This document shows positions 24,312 to 33,964 of a stretch of 64,000 bases of DNA, piece by piece. The DNA lies in contig JAEUSB010000006.1 in the NCBI GenBank assembly GCA_016788865.1, positions 1 through 64,000 on the forward strand, given 5' to 3'. Made by a program: the position numbers and the translations under genes. The notes under the pieces are model-generated. The model saw nothing but the letters and a program-made list of their open reading frames with translations. It had not been told where the DNA came from and searched no databases. The first letter of the stretch is position 1. Each line of letters opens with the position of its first letter. The DNA comes from Leptospirales bacterium. Lineage in GTDB: Bacteria > Spirochaetota > Leptospiria > Leptospirales > Leptonemataceae.

Positions 24312-26282
24312 TTATGAAATGTCCACAACAACAATGGAAAGGTCATCCGCGCGACTTGCCGTGCTTTCCCAGGAGCGAATAATCTTGAGAAGAGTATTGC
24401 AAAATTCTTCTCCGCTTTGCGAACGACAAGCGACGACCTGCTCTTCCAAGCGTTCCAGGCCGAACTCTTCACCGCCGGGTGCGGCGGCTTCAATCACCCC
24501 ATCCGTGTAAAAAACAAGACGATCCCCGGGGTAAATGGACTTAATTTCAACGTCGAGTCCCGGATCAGGAAAGACTCCAAGAATTCTGCCCTGCGGCCTT
24601 ACGCGACGCGGTGGTTGATCCTTTGTAAGATAGATCAAAGGGGGATGGCCTGCATTTGCATACATTAGCATGTCGCGCTGTAGATCCAAAGTTGCCATTG
24701 ACGCCGTAACAAAATGGAATTGGCCTTCCAGTGTCAGCGCTCTATTTACCCCCGTCAGGAAGAACGATGGATTCCCGGCAAGTGCTATCTGTTCCGCCCC
24801 GGCAACTTTAACCATGGACGCCACGAGCGCGGCGGGTATCCCATGACCGGAAACATCCGCTAGCATGATGCCCAGCACAGTATCCGAAATCCTGTAAAAA
24901 TCGTAGAAATCGCCCCCGATTGTCGCCATTGGCTCGTACCGAGCCGCAATCGTTACCCTTTCGATTTGCGGCATGCGTGCCGGAAGGAGGGAAAGCTGAA
25001 TGCGACGTGCCAGGGCGAGTTCCGCAACAACTTCCTTGCGTGCTTGAGCGTGTTGCATATTCTCCTGGCGCAGCCGCTCTTGCTCTTCGCGAAGAGAATT
25101 AATGCGATCCCCAAGGGCAAGAGAAAGCACGATGATCTCGACGGCCGCGCCGATTTGAAGTGCCGCGTTTGTCAATAAACCCGCTGGAACAAGCCCACGT
25201 GCGCGTAACATAAACAAAGTAGCCCCGAATGCGAAGAACACGAATGAAAGCAGGAAGAAAATCCCTGACCGATTACGTCGCTGAACGGCCCGCAATCCAC
25301 TAAACAATACCAGGGCGACGGCACCCAACCCGAGAATGTTTATTGGACCGCGAATTGGCAGAGGGAAGACTGCGTGAACTATTCCGACTGCAAAAGTGAA
25401 AACACCAAATATAAGGAGGACTGTATTCAACCCAGGAGAAAGAACGCGGAGGTTCAAAAAATCTGCGGTAAACATACAGGTCCACAAAACACCGCTCGCA
25501 CCGATGAGCATTGGGGCGATACGGTTCCATGATGGATGATCCGGCCAGAGGAATTGAAACGCATAACCTGTGTGGCACTGCAAAAATAGAGCAGTATTAA
25601 GCACGAAAATGACGTACAGGAGAATTGGGCGATCGCGAGTAGAAAAAAATAGAAACAGGTTATACAATATGGCAAAACCCGCAATGCCCAGGTAAAGCCC
25701 CTGGAGGAGCTGTCGGTTAAAGGTTTCTTCGTAGAAGGCTTCGGGAGTCAACAGAACAAAGGGAAGGTCGGTTGCCAGGGTGGACTGGACACGAATGAGA
25801 ACTATTGTTGATATACCCGGGGGAACTTGCATTGGAAAAACTATGGATGGATTCTTGACAGGCCGTTCGCTAAAAGGAAAAGCCGCACCAGCTTCATAAC
25901 GAACTCGTGTGCCGTCCGGAAATGCCATAACGAAACGAACGTTTTGAACAATCGGCTGAGCGGCCCGTAAGAAAAACGATTGATGCTGCCCCGATTTGTT
26001 TTCCAGCACGAAACGTATCCAGACGGGTGCCGATCTGAAACCTAGGTTTTCACTAGCGTCGCGGTACGGCTTGAAAAGTTCAGAATGCAGAGCCGATTCT
26101 TCGGTCAGAATACCTTCTGGATCTTCGGCCATTTCGAGGATCGGTATAAGCGCAACCGCCGGTTCCGGTGGACTAAAAATTGACAGGGGACTCCCGAAAA
26201 CCGAACCGGGAATGGCCAAGAAAAGTAATGCAAGAAAAATTCGCGCGAGGGCGCGCCGGATTGAGGGTAGAAGATCGACCAT
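24312..26282 (-). CDS. 7TMR-DISM receptor with SpoIIE-type PP2C phosphatase
   Basis: About 656 residues from ATG 26282 (MVDLLPSIRRALARIFLALL); a longer GTG start at 26339 is possible. Signal peptide, then the DISM extracellular jelly roll (about 45-185: VWIRFVLENKSGQHQSFFLR, IVFPMQVPPGISTIVLIRVQ), seven helices (about 195-395), a coiled coil (400-430) and a SpoIIE phosphatase. Phosphatase metal Asps are in IGGDFYDFYRI, IMLADVSGHGIPAALVASM, RLVFYTDGVIEAAAPGGEEF and RADDLSIVVVDI. It lies directly downstream of the adenylate cyclase receptor and is probably coexpressed, so two DISM receptors may sense related ligands. Likely targets are STAS-domain proteins; one STAS-like gene lies in the chemosensory operon near 33.7 kb, but I cannot link them. 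Confidence 0.88.
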   Translation of the reverse strand: MVDLLPSIRRALARIFLALLFLAIPGSVFGSPLSIFSPPEPAVALIPILEMAEDPEGILTEESALHSELFKPYRDASENLGFRSAPVWIRFVLENKSGQHQSFFLRAAQPIVQNVRFVMAFPDGTRVRYEAGAAFPFSERPVKNPSIVFPMQVPPGISTIVLIRVQSTLATDLPFVLLTPEAFYEETFNRQLLQGLYLGIAGFAILYNLFLFFSTRDRPILLYVIFVLNTALFLQCHTGYAFQFLWPDHPSWNRIAPMLIGASGVLWTCMFTADFLNLRVLSPGLNTVLLIFGVFTFAVGIVHAVFPLPIRGPINILGLGAVALVLFSGLRAVQRRNRSGIFFLLSFVFFAFGATLFMLRARGLVPAGLLTNAALQIGAAVEIIVLSLALGDRINSLREEQERLRQENMQHAQARKEVVAELALARRIQLSLLPARMPQIERVTIAARYEPMATIGGDFYDFYRISDTVLGIMLADVSGHGIPAALVASMVKVAGAEQIALAGNPSFFLTGVNRALTLEGQFHFVTASMATLDLQRDMLMYANAGHPPLIYLTKDQPPRRVRPQGRILGVFPDPGLDVEIKSIYPGDRLVFYTDGVIEAAAPGGEEFGLERLEEQVVACRSQSGEEFCNTLLKIIRSWESTASRADDLSIVVVDIS

Positions 26283-26313
26283 CAGCAAACCCGGCCCAAC
26301 GGCGAACACTTGC

Positions 26314-28791
26314 TCAGGCGGGCGACCCGGTATTGACACCTGACCAATTGGTCAGATCCGCCGCCAGCTCAGCAATGCCGTCGGGTTTGCGATAGAATCG
26401 GACTCCGAGCGCGTTGGCCGCATGCCTGACCGCGTCCGTATCATCGGCAGTCAACAGAGCAAAAGTGGTTTCGCCGCTATGCGGCTGCAACCGCAGTTCG
26501 TGGATCAAGTCGAGGCCGCTGCCATCGGGTAAATGCAGGTCGAATATGGCAATATCGAACTTCATATTCGAGTAGAGCCGGGTTGCTTCCGCGCAACTCC
26601 GTGCATAAGAAACACTCAGTTCCCTGGTTTTGAGACGATGCCTTATTATAGTACTTATCATCTCGTTGTCTTCTGCGACAAGAACTTTTGCCACCATTTT
26701 GCTCTGACCCGCCCGTACCATCAAGGTTCGCGCCAGCTCGAGTCTCCATGGCGGAATTGGATCTGCAGGCGACTTGCGGGCCGCTTCGAGAAAACAGTCA
26801 TAGGCCGCAGCAACTTCCCCTGCCTGAAGCATCGCTAAGCCCCGCGTCAGATCGCCTTCTGCCAATTGCTTCTCTGCACGCAGCTGCGCAGGATCACTCT
26901 CGAAACATTCATAAATTGTAACCGCTTCGCTCAGGCCGCGAACGTGAATATGATCAATCTCCCTGAGCGCAATGGGCCGCTGAATTTGCTTTCTACTATT
27001 CGCGGACAGGAGGACTGAACAGCCAAGTTTCTTTGACATAGCCTCAAGGCGCGACGCAAGGTTTACGGTGTCCCCTACCACTGTAGTCTCCATCCTTGCC
27101 TGGTCGCCTACGGTTCCCACCGCGATCTTTCCAGTGCTAATGCCAACGGCAATCTCGATCGGCTCCCAACCTCTCCCTCTTCTGACATTGTTGTGGTTGT
27201 GAACAGTGATCTGAAGTTCCACGGCGCAGGATATAGCGTCCTCAGCAATCGGGAAGAGAGCCATAAAACCATCTCCCAGGAACTTGTCAACGAAGCCGTT
27301 GTGTGCCCTGACAACAGGATTTGTCCTGCCGAAGTAGCCGTTCAGGAAACGCATGGTAGCCATGGCGCCCAGCGATTCAGATAGGCGCGTAAAGCCGCGA
27401 ATGTCAACAAACATCACGGTCAGTTCCGTTTCAACCGCCTGACCGATCCCAATTGCCCTAATGTCGGATTGCAAGACACGTAGGAATTCTTGGGGTACGA
27501 ATTTCTGCATGGCGGCATTGACTTCTCCTAGAGTGTGGCTGAGGTTGAAGTTATCGCGGGAGAAACGTGCCGTACGAATACCCAGGAGAACGGCAATAGG
27601 AAAGAGAAATAACAATACACCAATGCTGCCGCTTTCGAATTGCAAGAGCAGCGCAGTTCCTCTGGCAAGCATAATATCGCTGAGTAGCGTGACTGCCAGA
27701 ACGGAAAATCCAACTAGCAGGATGTAAGCCTCGCGCCGACGCGAAAGAACGCTCCTCACGAGCAGATACAGCGCATACAACAGGGATATGATCGCGATTG
27801 CCTGGTAGGGAAATGTTAGGAAAGTAAACCATGACACCGGGAAGATCAGGACAACCACAGCGCAAAGCAAGGCGACAACCATGAATGTCCGATCTGCGAG
27901 CTTGCTCCCCGGGATGCTCAAGAAAATACGCATGAAATAGACAAAAAGAGGGACTATCAAGAAGAATGTCAGGTAGTCCAATCTGAAAAGCAATTGGAAC
28001 GCGTCAGGTAGCATATGGTATGCAAGTCTTGAACCCACCACAGAGGCGCGGATCCCAGCAAGCATGGCAACTCCGGCGAAGTAGAGAAATGATCGGTCCC
28101 TTCTCCACGTAAGGTAGATTATGAAGAAGAAAACCGACCCTACACACATGCTTCCAAAAACCAGCATTTGCCGCAGGTCCTGTTGCATTCGTGCTGCCTC
28201 GACATGGTCGAGCAGACCCAGGTGACTACTTTCCCACGGCCCCCCGCGCCGTGCATCCCAGTTCGAAACGTGCAGTGTCAGGTTCACCTCATGCTCATAT
28301 GGAAGCGGGATGATTGCGCGACTGAGGTCCGGACGGGAGGCATCGGGAGTTCTTCCAACTACGCCTGCCTGTGACACGAGCTGATCATTGATCCACAGCC
28401 TGTGCGCAGTTCCAATAGACCCTAACCAGAGTCCAAATTGTTGTTGGCGCGTGGGTAAGATAATCTTAACGTGATACGTCGCATAGCCATGCGCTGGCCG
28501 TACGGACCCAAACGAATCCGGTTGAACCCAACTTTTCGAAATGTCCCGATAAACTACTTCGCCATCGTGGTTGGCCATCGGTCCGTCTAGGCCATTCGTC
28601 CCTTCCAGTACGCCCCACCGAAATACTGCTGATCCTTGCATTGGGACCATTCTGCGCTTCCCCCGAACAAACTCCTCCCGCGATAGGTCAAGGACACCTT
28701 TATCGGCTACCGGTCCTTGATCGATCTGCACACAATTCATCCCCGCGACCAGAAAGGATAAGGTCAGCAAAGGCAGACGCCGCGCGCTCAC
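26314..28791 (-). CDS. 7TMR-DISM receptor with adenylate cyclase and C-terminal receiver domain
   Basis: 825 residues from GTG 28791, chosen because GAGG lies 6 bp upstream and the frame further up is antisense to the neighbour. N-terminal signal/anchor MSARRLPLLTLSFLVAGMNC (a poor lipobox), DISM periplasmic domain (60-200: LWLGSIGTAHRLWINDQLVS), seven helices (205-405), then a class III cyclase domain (450-600). Metal Asps are 463 in FVDIRGFT and 507 in KFLGDGFMALF; Lys 503 and the TVVGDTVNLASRLE segment (Asp 574, Arg 581) favour ATP over GTP. A short helical linker follows, then a receiver domain (702-815) with acidic AEDNE, phospho-Asp 751 in IAIFDLHLPDG and Lys in FYRKPDG. A receiver C-terminal to a cyclase is uncommon and could switch cAMP synthesis. 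Confidence 0.88.
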   Translation of the reverse strand: MSARRLPLLTLSFLVAGMNCVQIDQGPVADKGVLDLSREEFVRGKRRMVPMQGSAVFRWGVLEGTNGLDGPMANHDGEVVYRDISKSWVQPDSFGSVRPAHGYATYHVKIILPTRQQQFGLWLGSIGTAHRLWINDQLVSQAGVVGRTPDASRPDLSRAIIPLPYEHEVNLTLHVSNWDARRGGPWESSHLGLLDHVEAARMQQDLRQMLVFGSMCVGSVFFFIIYLTWRRDRSFLYFAGVAMLAGIRASVVGSRLAYHMLPDAFQLLFRLDYLTFFLIVPLFVYFMRIFLSIPGSKLADRTFMVVALLCAVVVLIFPVSWFTFLTFPYQAIAIISLLYALYLLVRSVLSRRREAYILLVGFSVLAVTLLSDIMLARGTALLLQFESGSIGVLLFLFPIAVLLGIRTARFSRDNFNLSHTLGEVNAAMQKFVPQEFLRVLQSDIRAIGIGQAVETELTVMFVDIRGFTRLSESLGAMATMRFLNGYFGRTNPVVRAHNGFVDKFLGDGFMALFPIAEDAISCAVELQITVHNHNNVRRGRGWEPIEIAVGISTGKIAVGTVGDQARMETTVVGDTVNLASRLEAMSKKLGCSVLLSANSRKQIQRPIALREIDHIHVRGLSEAVTIYECFESDPAQLRAEKQLAEGDLTRGLAMLQAGEVAAAYDCFLEAARKSPADPIPPWRLELARTLMVRAGQSKMVAKVLVAEDNEMISTIIRHRLKTRELSVSYARSCAEATRLYSNMKFDIAIFDLHLPDGSGLDLIHELRLQPHSGETTFALLTADDTDAVRHAANALGVRFYRKPDGIAELAADLTNWSGVNTGSPA

Positions 28792-28978
28792 TCGGCCTCT
28801 TGAGTGCACACAAATCGTAGAAGTTTTGACATGACGGTCCAAGTATTCCCTGAAAACACAGATTGCCCAGTTTGAAGATCCCGGACAATCACAAAAAGGG
28901 CATAGGACCCTCGATACTCTCCTGTCATTTTTCGATTGATTGGAGAATATCCAAGCAGATTTTCGTGTTCCCACTGCA

Positions 28979-30517
28979 ATGCCAGAAATCGAACAGCCCG
29001 AACCGCAGCCAACAGCAGAGGAAATACAGAAATGTATCCGGATGCTCGAGGCGCTTGCTTCCAATGGTTCGGCGTTCGTTAACCTGCCAGAGGAAGTTAG
29101 AATTGCACTCGTGAATGCAGCCGGGAGAATCTCACGACCAGACAGACTCGACAAGAAGAATCGAAACAAAGCACTGCGCAGGCAACGCAAGCTCGAGGTT
29201 GCAGCAGAAGGACGCAAAGCCCGCGCACAAACGGGGATTCGGCAGGCCAGAACTGCAAGCGTGTTCAAAGCTCCTCTGCAAATCACGTCTGATCCAACCG
29301 CAGACGAAGCCCCGCGCGAAGTGAGCGCTCGAAACTGTTATGTATGCAACGCAGAATTTACTCAGCTACACTTTTTCTATGATTCCATGTGCAAGGACTG
29401 TGGAGACTTTAACTACAAGAAGCGCTTCCAGTCTGCTCCGTTGCACGGCCAGGTTGCCCTGATTACAGGCGCAAGACTTAAGATCGGTTATCAGGCAGCA
29501 CTGATGATGCTTCGGTCCGGAGCAACAGTGATTGCCACAACACGATTCCCCGTGGACGCAGCATTGCGATTTTCCGCTGAAGAGGATTTTCAGAACTTCT
29601 CAGACCACCTGCATATCTTTGGCCTTGATCTCAGGCACATACCCAGCGTTGAAATATTTACTCGATTTGTAGAAACAAAATTTGATCGTTTGGACCTTCT
29701 GATAAATAACGCAGCGCAGACGGTTCGCCGCCCTCCCCGATTCTATGCACACCTGATGCAAAACGAGGCGCTTCCCTGGAGTGACCTGGCGCCTAACGTT
29801 AGACATCTGTTAAACTCCTTCAACGAATGCACGAGCCGGATCACTGAGCGGACCCTGGCCTCTGAAGCTGCGCTTCCAGTCAAATGGCATGGGAGATTAC
29901 CGGGCATGGGGCTCACATCTTCAGCAAAACTCTCACAGATTCCGTATTCGCACGATGAGTCGCTCCCGGATGAAACTCTATTTCCCGGAGGGGAACTGGA
30001 CGCAGACCTACAACAGGTTGACCTCCGCGACACCAACAGCTGGCGACTGAAGCTTGGAGAAATTCAGACTTCAGAGATGGTGGAATTGCAACTCATCAAC
30101 TCAATGGCACCATTTGTCTTGTGTAACCATCTAATCCCAATGATGCGACGGGATTACACGGGAAAGAAGCACATCGTCAATGTCACTGCTATGGAAGGAA
30201 AGTTTTATCGATTCAGAAAAGCGGACCGTCATCCGCACACGAATATGGCCAAGGCTGCGCTGAATATGCTGACACACACATCGGCCAGCAGCCTTGCAAA
30301 AGAAGGAATCTTCATGAATGCAGTTGATACAGGCTGGGTAACCGACGAGGATCCTGCGCATCTGGCCAGGCTGAAGCAGGACAAACACGACTTTCAACCA
30401 CCACTCGATATAGTGGATGGTGCAGCGCGTGTTTGCGATCCCTTCTTTGATGGAATCAATACTGGTCAGCACTGGTCCGGAAAATTCCTCAAAGACTACC
30501 AGCCGATTGACTGGTAG
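28979..30517 (+). CDS. SDR-fold oxidoreductase with Cys4 motif and altered active site
   Basis: About 512 residues from ATG 28979 (a TTG at 28940 would add 13). A helical, basic N-terminal region (1-110) is followed by a Cys4 motif (C120-x2-C123 ... C138-x2-C141: NCYVCNAEF ... [13 protein letters not shown]), which may bind zinc. The rest is a Rossmann SDR domain: [28 protein letters not shown]. In the usual Ser and Tyr-x3-Lys positions the sequence reads [10 protein letters not shown] and [12 protein letters not shown], so Lys is kept but the catalytic Tyr is Thr. A large insert between the NNAA motif and the active site contains [14 protein letters not shown]. Function is unknown; it may be a non-classical reductase. 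It is divergent from the cyclase receptor gene. Confidence 0.82.
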   Translation: MPEIEQPEPQPTAEEIQKCIRMLEALASNGSAFVNLPEEVRIALVNAAGRISRPDRLDKKNRNKALRRQRKLEVAAEGRKARAQTGIRQARTASVFKAPLQITSDPTADEAPREVSARNCYVCNAEFTQLHFFYDSMCKDCGDFNYKKRFQSAPLHGQVALITGARLKIGYQAALMMLRSGATVIATTRFPVDAALRFSAEEDFQNFSDHLHIFGLDLRHIPSVEIFTRFVETKFDRLDLLINNAAQTVRRPPRFYAHLMQNEALPWSDLAPNVRHLLNSFNECTSRITERTLASEAALPVKWHGRLPGMGLTSSAKLSQIPYSHDESLPDETLFPGGELDADLQQVDLRDTNSWRLKLGEIQTSEMVELQLINSMAPFVLCNHLIPMMRRDYTGKKHIVNVTAMEGKFYRFRKADRHPHTNMAKAALNMLTHTSASSLAKEGIFMNAVDTGWVTDEDPAHLARLKQDKHDFQPPLDIVDGAARVCDPFFDGINTGQHWSGKFLKDYQPIDW

Positions 30518-30625
30518 CGTCAGCCGCGAACAATGGGTTTTGTACTTGATTGCACGAAACTGAACCGATCTATTACAGAATCCGCAGCGACAATCTGAAC
30601 ACGTCAATGTTGATCGCAGGGGCCA

Positions 30626-31954
30626 ATGGAAATAACCACCGAAATATTCACAATCCTGCTCTTACTGTGTCTCAATGGGATCTTTTCCATGGCGGAAATG
30701 GCCGTTGTTTCTTCACGGCGCGCCAGACTGCTTGAAAAAGCAGAACAGGGGAACAAAGGGGCCAGAGCTGCTCTCGATTTGGCCAACAATCCAGGCAGTT
30801 TTTTGTCCACGGTGCAGATTGGTATTACTCTCGTTGGAATCCTGGCCGGTGCGTTCGGTGGCGCAACAATCGCGGAAAAATTCACGCCGATTGTAGCGAA
30901 AGTTAGCTGGTTCAGTTCACAGGCTGAGACAATTAGCTTTGGCATCGTTGTCTTTTTGATAACTTACCTTTCGCTGGTTATTGGAGAATTGATACCCAAG
31001 CGAATTGCACTGCACAGTCCGGAGAAAGTTTCGACCATTCTGGCGCGGCCCATGCGCGCAATTGCCCGGATCGTATCGCCGGTGGTACACATACTCGAAG
31101 CCTCGACTAACATTCCGTTGCGTTTGTTTGGGCTTCGTGATTCAGTTCAATCTCCTGTCACAGAGGAAGAAGTAAAGATCTTGATCAGGCAGGGTCTCAG
31201 TGCGGGCGTATTCGAAAAATCTGAGACAGAAATAATGGAAAGGGCACTGCATCTCACCGATAGGCGCGTTCGCGAGCTCATGATTCCCCGGACTGATATG
31301 GTTTGGCTCAACATCGAGGACTCACCAGGCAAAATCATGGCAACAATTCAAAGCACAAAGCACTCCCGCTTTCCAGTGGGCCAGGGATCGCCGGACCATT
31401 TGATTGGAATTGTACGCTCCAAGGACATCCTCTCTCGACTGCTCAACGGCAAGGAAATGGATATCAAGGCAGACCTGCTAACACCAATCTATTTGCCGGA
31501 ATCCGTGCGGGCCTTCAAAGCGCTCGAAATTATGAGGGATGCTAAACGTCACTTAGCCCTGGTGGCCGACGAGTATGGCGGCGTTGAAGGCATTATTACT
31601 ATCAGCGACATCATTGAATCACTTGTTGGCAACCTGCCCTCAGGCGATCGCGCGGACGAACAAATGATTGTGACGCGACCGGACGGTTCCTGGCTGATCG
31701 ACGGTATGACAGGAGTTCAAGACCTTAAGCGGATTCTGTCTGTTTCCGATCTGCCAGAAGAAGAAAGTGGGTTTGAAACAATGGCGGGGCTGGTAATGGC
31801 AAAAATGGGCCGCATTCCGGGTGTTGCCGACAGTTTCGAATGGGGCGGCTACCGGTTCGAGGTGATTGATATGGATCGCCACCGGATCGACCGCGTACTG
31901 GTCTCAAGAATCGCAGACAATGGCCTTCCCGGGACGCCTGATTCTAAACCTTGA
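30626..31954 (+). CDS. CNNM/CorC family membrane protein (DUF21-CBS-CorC_HlyC)
   Basis: 442 residues, cytoplasmic membrane. DUF21/CNNM transmembrane domain (1-185, [59 protein letters not shown]), then a CBS pair (about 205-325, [33 protein letters not shown]) and a C-terminal CorC_HlyC domain (345-430, [19 protein letters not shown]). The family includes Mg2+ exporters and the 'hemolysin' annotated TlyC proteins; ion export is the likeliest role. The start ATG follows GCAGGGGCCA. The stop lies within 11 bp of the convergent chemoreceptor stop, so the 3' ends overlap. Confidence 0.93.
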   Translation: MEITTEIFTILLLLCLNGIFSMAEMAVVSSRRARLLEKAEQGNKGARAALDLANNPGSFLSTVQIGITLVGILAGAFGGATIAEKFTPIVAKVSWFSSQAETISFGIVVFLITYLSLVIGELIPKRIALHSPEKVSTILARPMRAIARIVSPVVHILEASTNIPLRLFGLRDSVQSPVTEEEVKILIRQGLSAGVFEKSETEIMERALHLTDRRVRELMIPRTDMVWLNIEDSPGKIMATIQSTKHSRFPVGQGSPDHLIGIVRSKDILSRLLNGKEMDIKADLLTPIYLPESVRAFKALEIMRDAKRHLALVADEYGGVEGIITISDIIESLVGNLPSGDRADEQMIVTRPDGSWLIDGMTGVQDLKRILSVSDLPEEESGFETMAGLVMAKMGRIPGVADSFEWGGYRFEVIDMDRHRIDRVLVSRIADNGLPGTPDSKP

Positions 31955-33542
31955 ATCGACCCAGAGCTGAACTCAAGTGCTGTGCCATTGTATTGAGTTG
32001 TGATGCAAGCCCTGAAATCCGCGTAGCTTCTTGAGCGCCGCTCCGAACAACAGTTGAAACACCAGCAACGTTCTTTGCAACATCCGTGGAGACCGTTGCG
32101 GCCTGGGTTGCGTTACTTGAAATCTCGCGAGCCGTAATGGACTGTTCTTCAACAAATGAGGCAATGGCGGAGTTCACATCGTTTACTTTCTGAATCACGT
32201 TGGTAATTGATTCAATTGCCTTGATGGTGTCCTCTGAGCTGCGCTGGATGGATTCAATTCTATTTTTGATCTCCTCTGAGGAATCAGAAGTCTGCCGCGC
32301 CAGCTCCTTGACCTCCGAGGCCACGACGGCAAAGCGCTTCCCTGTATCTCCGGCATCTGCCGCTTCAATTGCCGCATTCAATGCCAGGAGGTTTGTTTGA
32401 TCCGCAATATCAACAATGGATTCAATTACTTTGCCAATCTCACGCGCATTCTGTCCAAGTTTCACCACGATATCGTTGGTCGTGGACGTGCGATTGTTTG
32501 CTTCCCCGGCTACTCCCGCTGCTTCAACAGAGCGTCTGGCGATTTCACTTACAGAGATGGACATTTCTTCAATGGATGAAGAAACGACTTCCAGATTCTG
32601 ATGCAGCTGTGAAGACGCCGTGGCAATGGATTGTGTTTGCTGGGACATTTCCTCTGTGCCGGAAGAAAGGTTCTGGCTTGCCTCCGCGAGATTTTCCGCA
32701 ACCTTTACAGTTTCCTTCAGCGTGACTATTACGTCTTTGACAATCTCATGAATGACTTGCATGAACTGATTCAGTGAGGCACCCAGCTGGCCCAGCTCGT
32801 CTGTGCTATCTGCAGCCACGCGCTTTGTGAGATCGCCATTCCCTCTTGCAACATCCTGGACGCGCTCCGTAATGTCGAGTAACGGTCCCATGATACTTTG
32901 ATTGATCAGCAACGTTACCACAATCGCGGCGATCATGATCAAAATTGCAACGGCAGCGACTGAAAATAGAGTTCTACTGGCCGCAACCGTGACTTTTGCT
33001 TCTTCTTCGTCTGATTTTTTCGCAGCAGCGTCCGCCATGTCTCCAGCCTTCTTTCCGAGGGCACGAATATTATCTTTGTTGGTGGCAAACTGAGCGTTTG
33101 CTTTCTCCGCACTGGAGCCTGCCTCGGTGAGATCATCTTTCAGTCGTGCAATTGCGAGTTTGTATTTTTCCAGACTTTCTGTCATTTCTTTGTGATTCGC
33201 AGTAGCTTCCTGGCCATCGGCTAACTTATTCAGGGCATCAGTGAGATCCTTTGTTTCTTTGTAAGCATCGCTCCACTCTTCAAAGTACTTCAGGACAGTA
33301 TTCTTATCCCCTGAATTGATAATCATATCCTTCTCATACTGCCGCATTTTTGCCACGTGACCTTCAATGTCAGTGGCGAGGAGTGCGCTTTCATCCTCGT
33401 GATTGACCACGTAATCGTAACCCCGCGTAATTGAGTTGATTCCAACCCACGTAACAACGCCCAGTACCACGAGTAAGACTGAGACAATCACAGAAGACAT
33501 AATCAAGCGTGAGCGAATGGAGAGCTTGCGAAGTAGTTGCAT
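31944..33542 (-). CDS. methyl-accepting chemotaxis protein
   Basis: 532-residue chemoreceptor: TM1 about 12-34, a helical-bundle periplasmic sensor (35-190), TM2 about 193-215, HAMP (216-270, [20 protein letters not shown]), then the cytoplasmic signalling coiled coil. The hairpin tip reads [19 protein letters not shown], with Asp where EAARAGE-type tips have Arg. CheB/CheR can act, since Glu/Gln-rich heptads flank the tip, but there is no CheR-tethering pentapeptide at the C-terminus (ends GRFKV). It is divergent from the chemosensory operon and is probably its receptor. The ATG at 33542 lies 18 bp from GGAGGAGG; a nearer ATG has a TAG as third codon. Confidence 0.95.
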   Translation of the reverse strand: MQLLRKLSIRSRLIMSSVIVSVLLVVLGVVTWVGINSITRGYDYVVNHEDESALLATDIEGHVAKMRQYEKDMIINSGDKNTVLKYFEEWSDAYKETKDLTDALNKLADGQEATANHKEMTESLEKYKLAIARLKDDLTEAGSSAEKANAQFATNKDNIRALGKKAGDMADAAAKKSDEEEAKVTVAASRTLFSVAAVAILIMIAAIVVTLLINQSIMGPLLDITERVQDVARGNGDLTKRVAADSTDELGQLGASLNQFMQVIHEIVKDVIVTLKETVKVAENLAEASQNLSSGTEEMSQQTQSIATASSQLHQNLEVVSSSIEEMSISVSEIARRSVEAAGVAGEANNRTSTTNDIVVKLGQNAREIGKVIESIVDIADQTNLLALNAAIEAADAGDTGKRFAVVASEVKELARQTSDSSEEIKNRIESIQRSSEDTIKAIESITNVIQKVNDVNSAIASFVEEQSITAREISSNATQAATVSTDVAKNVAGVSTVVRSGAQEATRISGLASQLNTMAQHLSSALGRFKV

Positions 33543-33545
33543 AAT

Positions 33546-33568
33546 CTAAATCATTCTTATCCTCCTCC
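33546..33568 (-). promoter_or_regulatory. strong SD with a two-codon start-stop frame before the chemoreceptor
   Basis: Minus strand: GGAGGAGG (33561-33568), six bases, then ATG ATT TAG (33554-33546), then ATT, then the chemoreceptor ATG at 33542 in the same frame. The SD has ideal spacing to the first ATG and poor spacing to the gene start. Either a nonsense change has hit codon 3 and translation restarts at codon 5, or the minimal frame tunes expression. Confidence 0.6.
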
Positions 33569-33676
33569 GACCTTCCGTCAATCAGTCATTCAAGATGTAT
33601 CGAAAATCTTAACGGAATACTTTTAGTATTTGACTTAATGTGCTGCTCGAACCAGAAATTTACCAACAGGGATTGC

Positions 33677-33961
33677 ATGAATTTTGTTAGAAAAAAACAA
33701 ACTGCCATCGTTTCGTTTGCAAGCACGGATCTAGCTTCGTCTAATCAAAAGCTCTCAAATGATTTGAGTGGTATGATAACGGAAGGTGTGACAGAGGTTG
33801 AGCTGCGCGCGCCCACTGCCCTGGATATAGCCTGGGAACCACTGACTGCAATCTTTCACTTTGCGCAAGGAGCACAGAAATCGGGTATTAAGGTGAACTG
33901 GAACTTTCCAGAAGCCGTGATGTCCTACCTTGTGCAGAGCGGCTTTGAAAGCCGGGAGTGA
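33677..33961 (+). CDS. STAS-like domain protein, first gene of chemosensory operon
   Basis: 94 residues from ATG 33677, which follows CAGGGA. A STAS-type alpha/beta sequence: strand TAIVSFAST, helix SNQKLSNDLSGMITEG, strand VTEVELRAPTALDIAWEP, helix LTAIFHFAQGAQKSGIKVNW and a terminal helix AVMSYLVQSGF. In canonical anti-sigma antagonists a phosphorylatable Ser/Thr follows Asp in a DSSG-like loop; here this loop reads LDIAWEP, so regulation by a SpoIIAB-like kinase or SpoIIE phosphatase would not work in the usual way. The 3-bp gap to cheA shows coupling. It may serve as a structural partner of the chemosensory array. Family assignment is by pattern and is moderate. Confidence 0.7.
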   Translation: MNFVRKKQTAIVSFASTDLASSNQKLSNDLSGMITEGVTEVELRAPTALDIAWEPLTAIFHFAQGAQKSGIKVNWNFPEAVMSYLVQSGFESRE

Positions 33962-33964
33962 CCT

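Noticed and set aside
28792-29286. N-terminal extension of the adenylate cyclase receptor
   Set aside because: The open frame upstream of GTG 28791 is antisense to the SDR gene's coding region and upstream gap and has no domain; the GTG has a good ribosome-binding site and opens a signal sequence.
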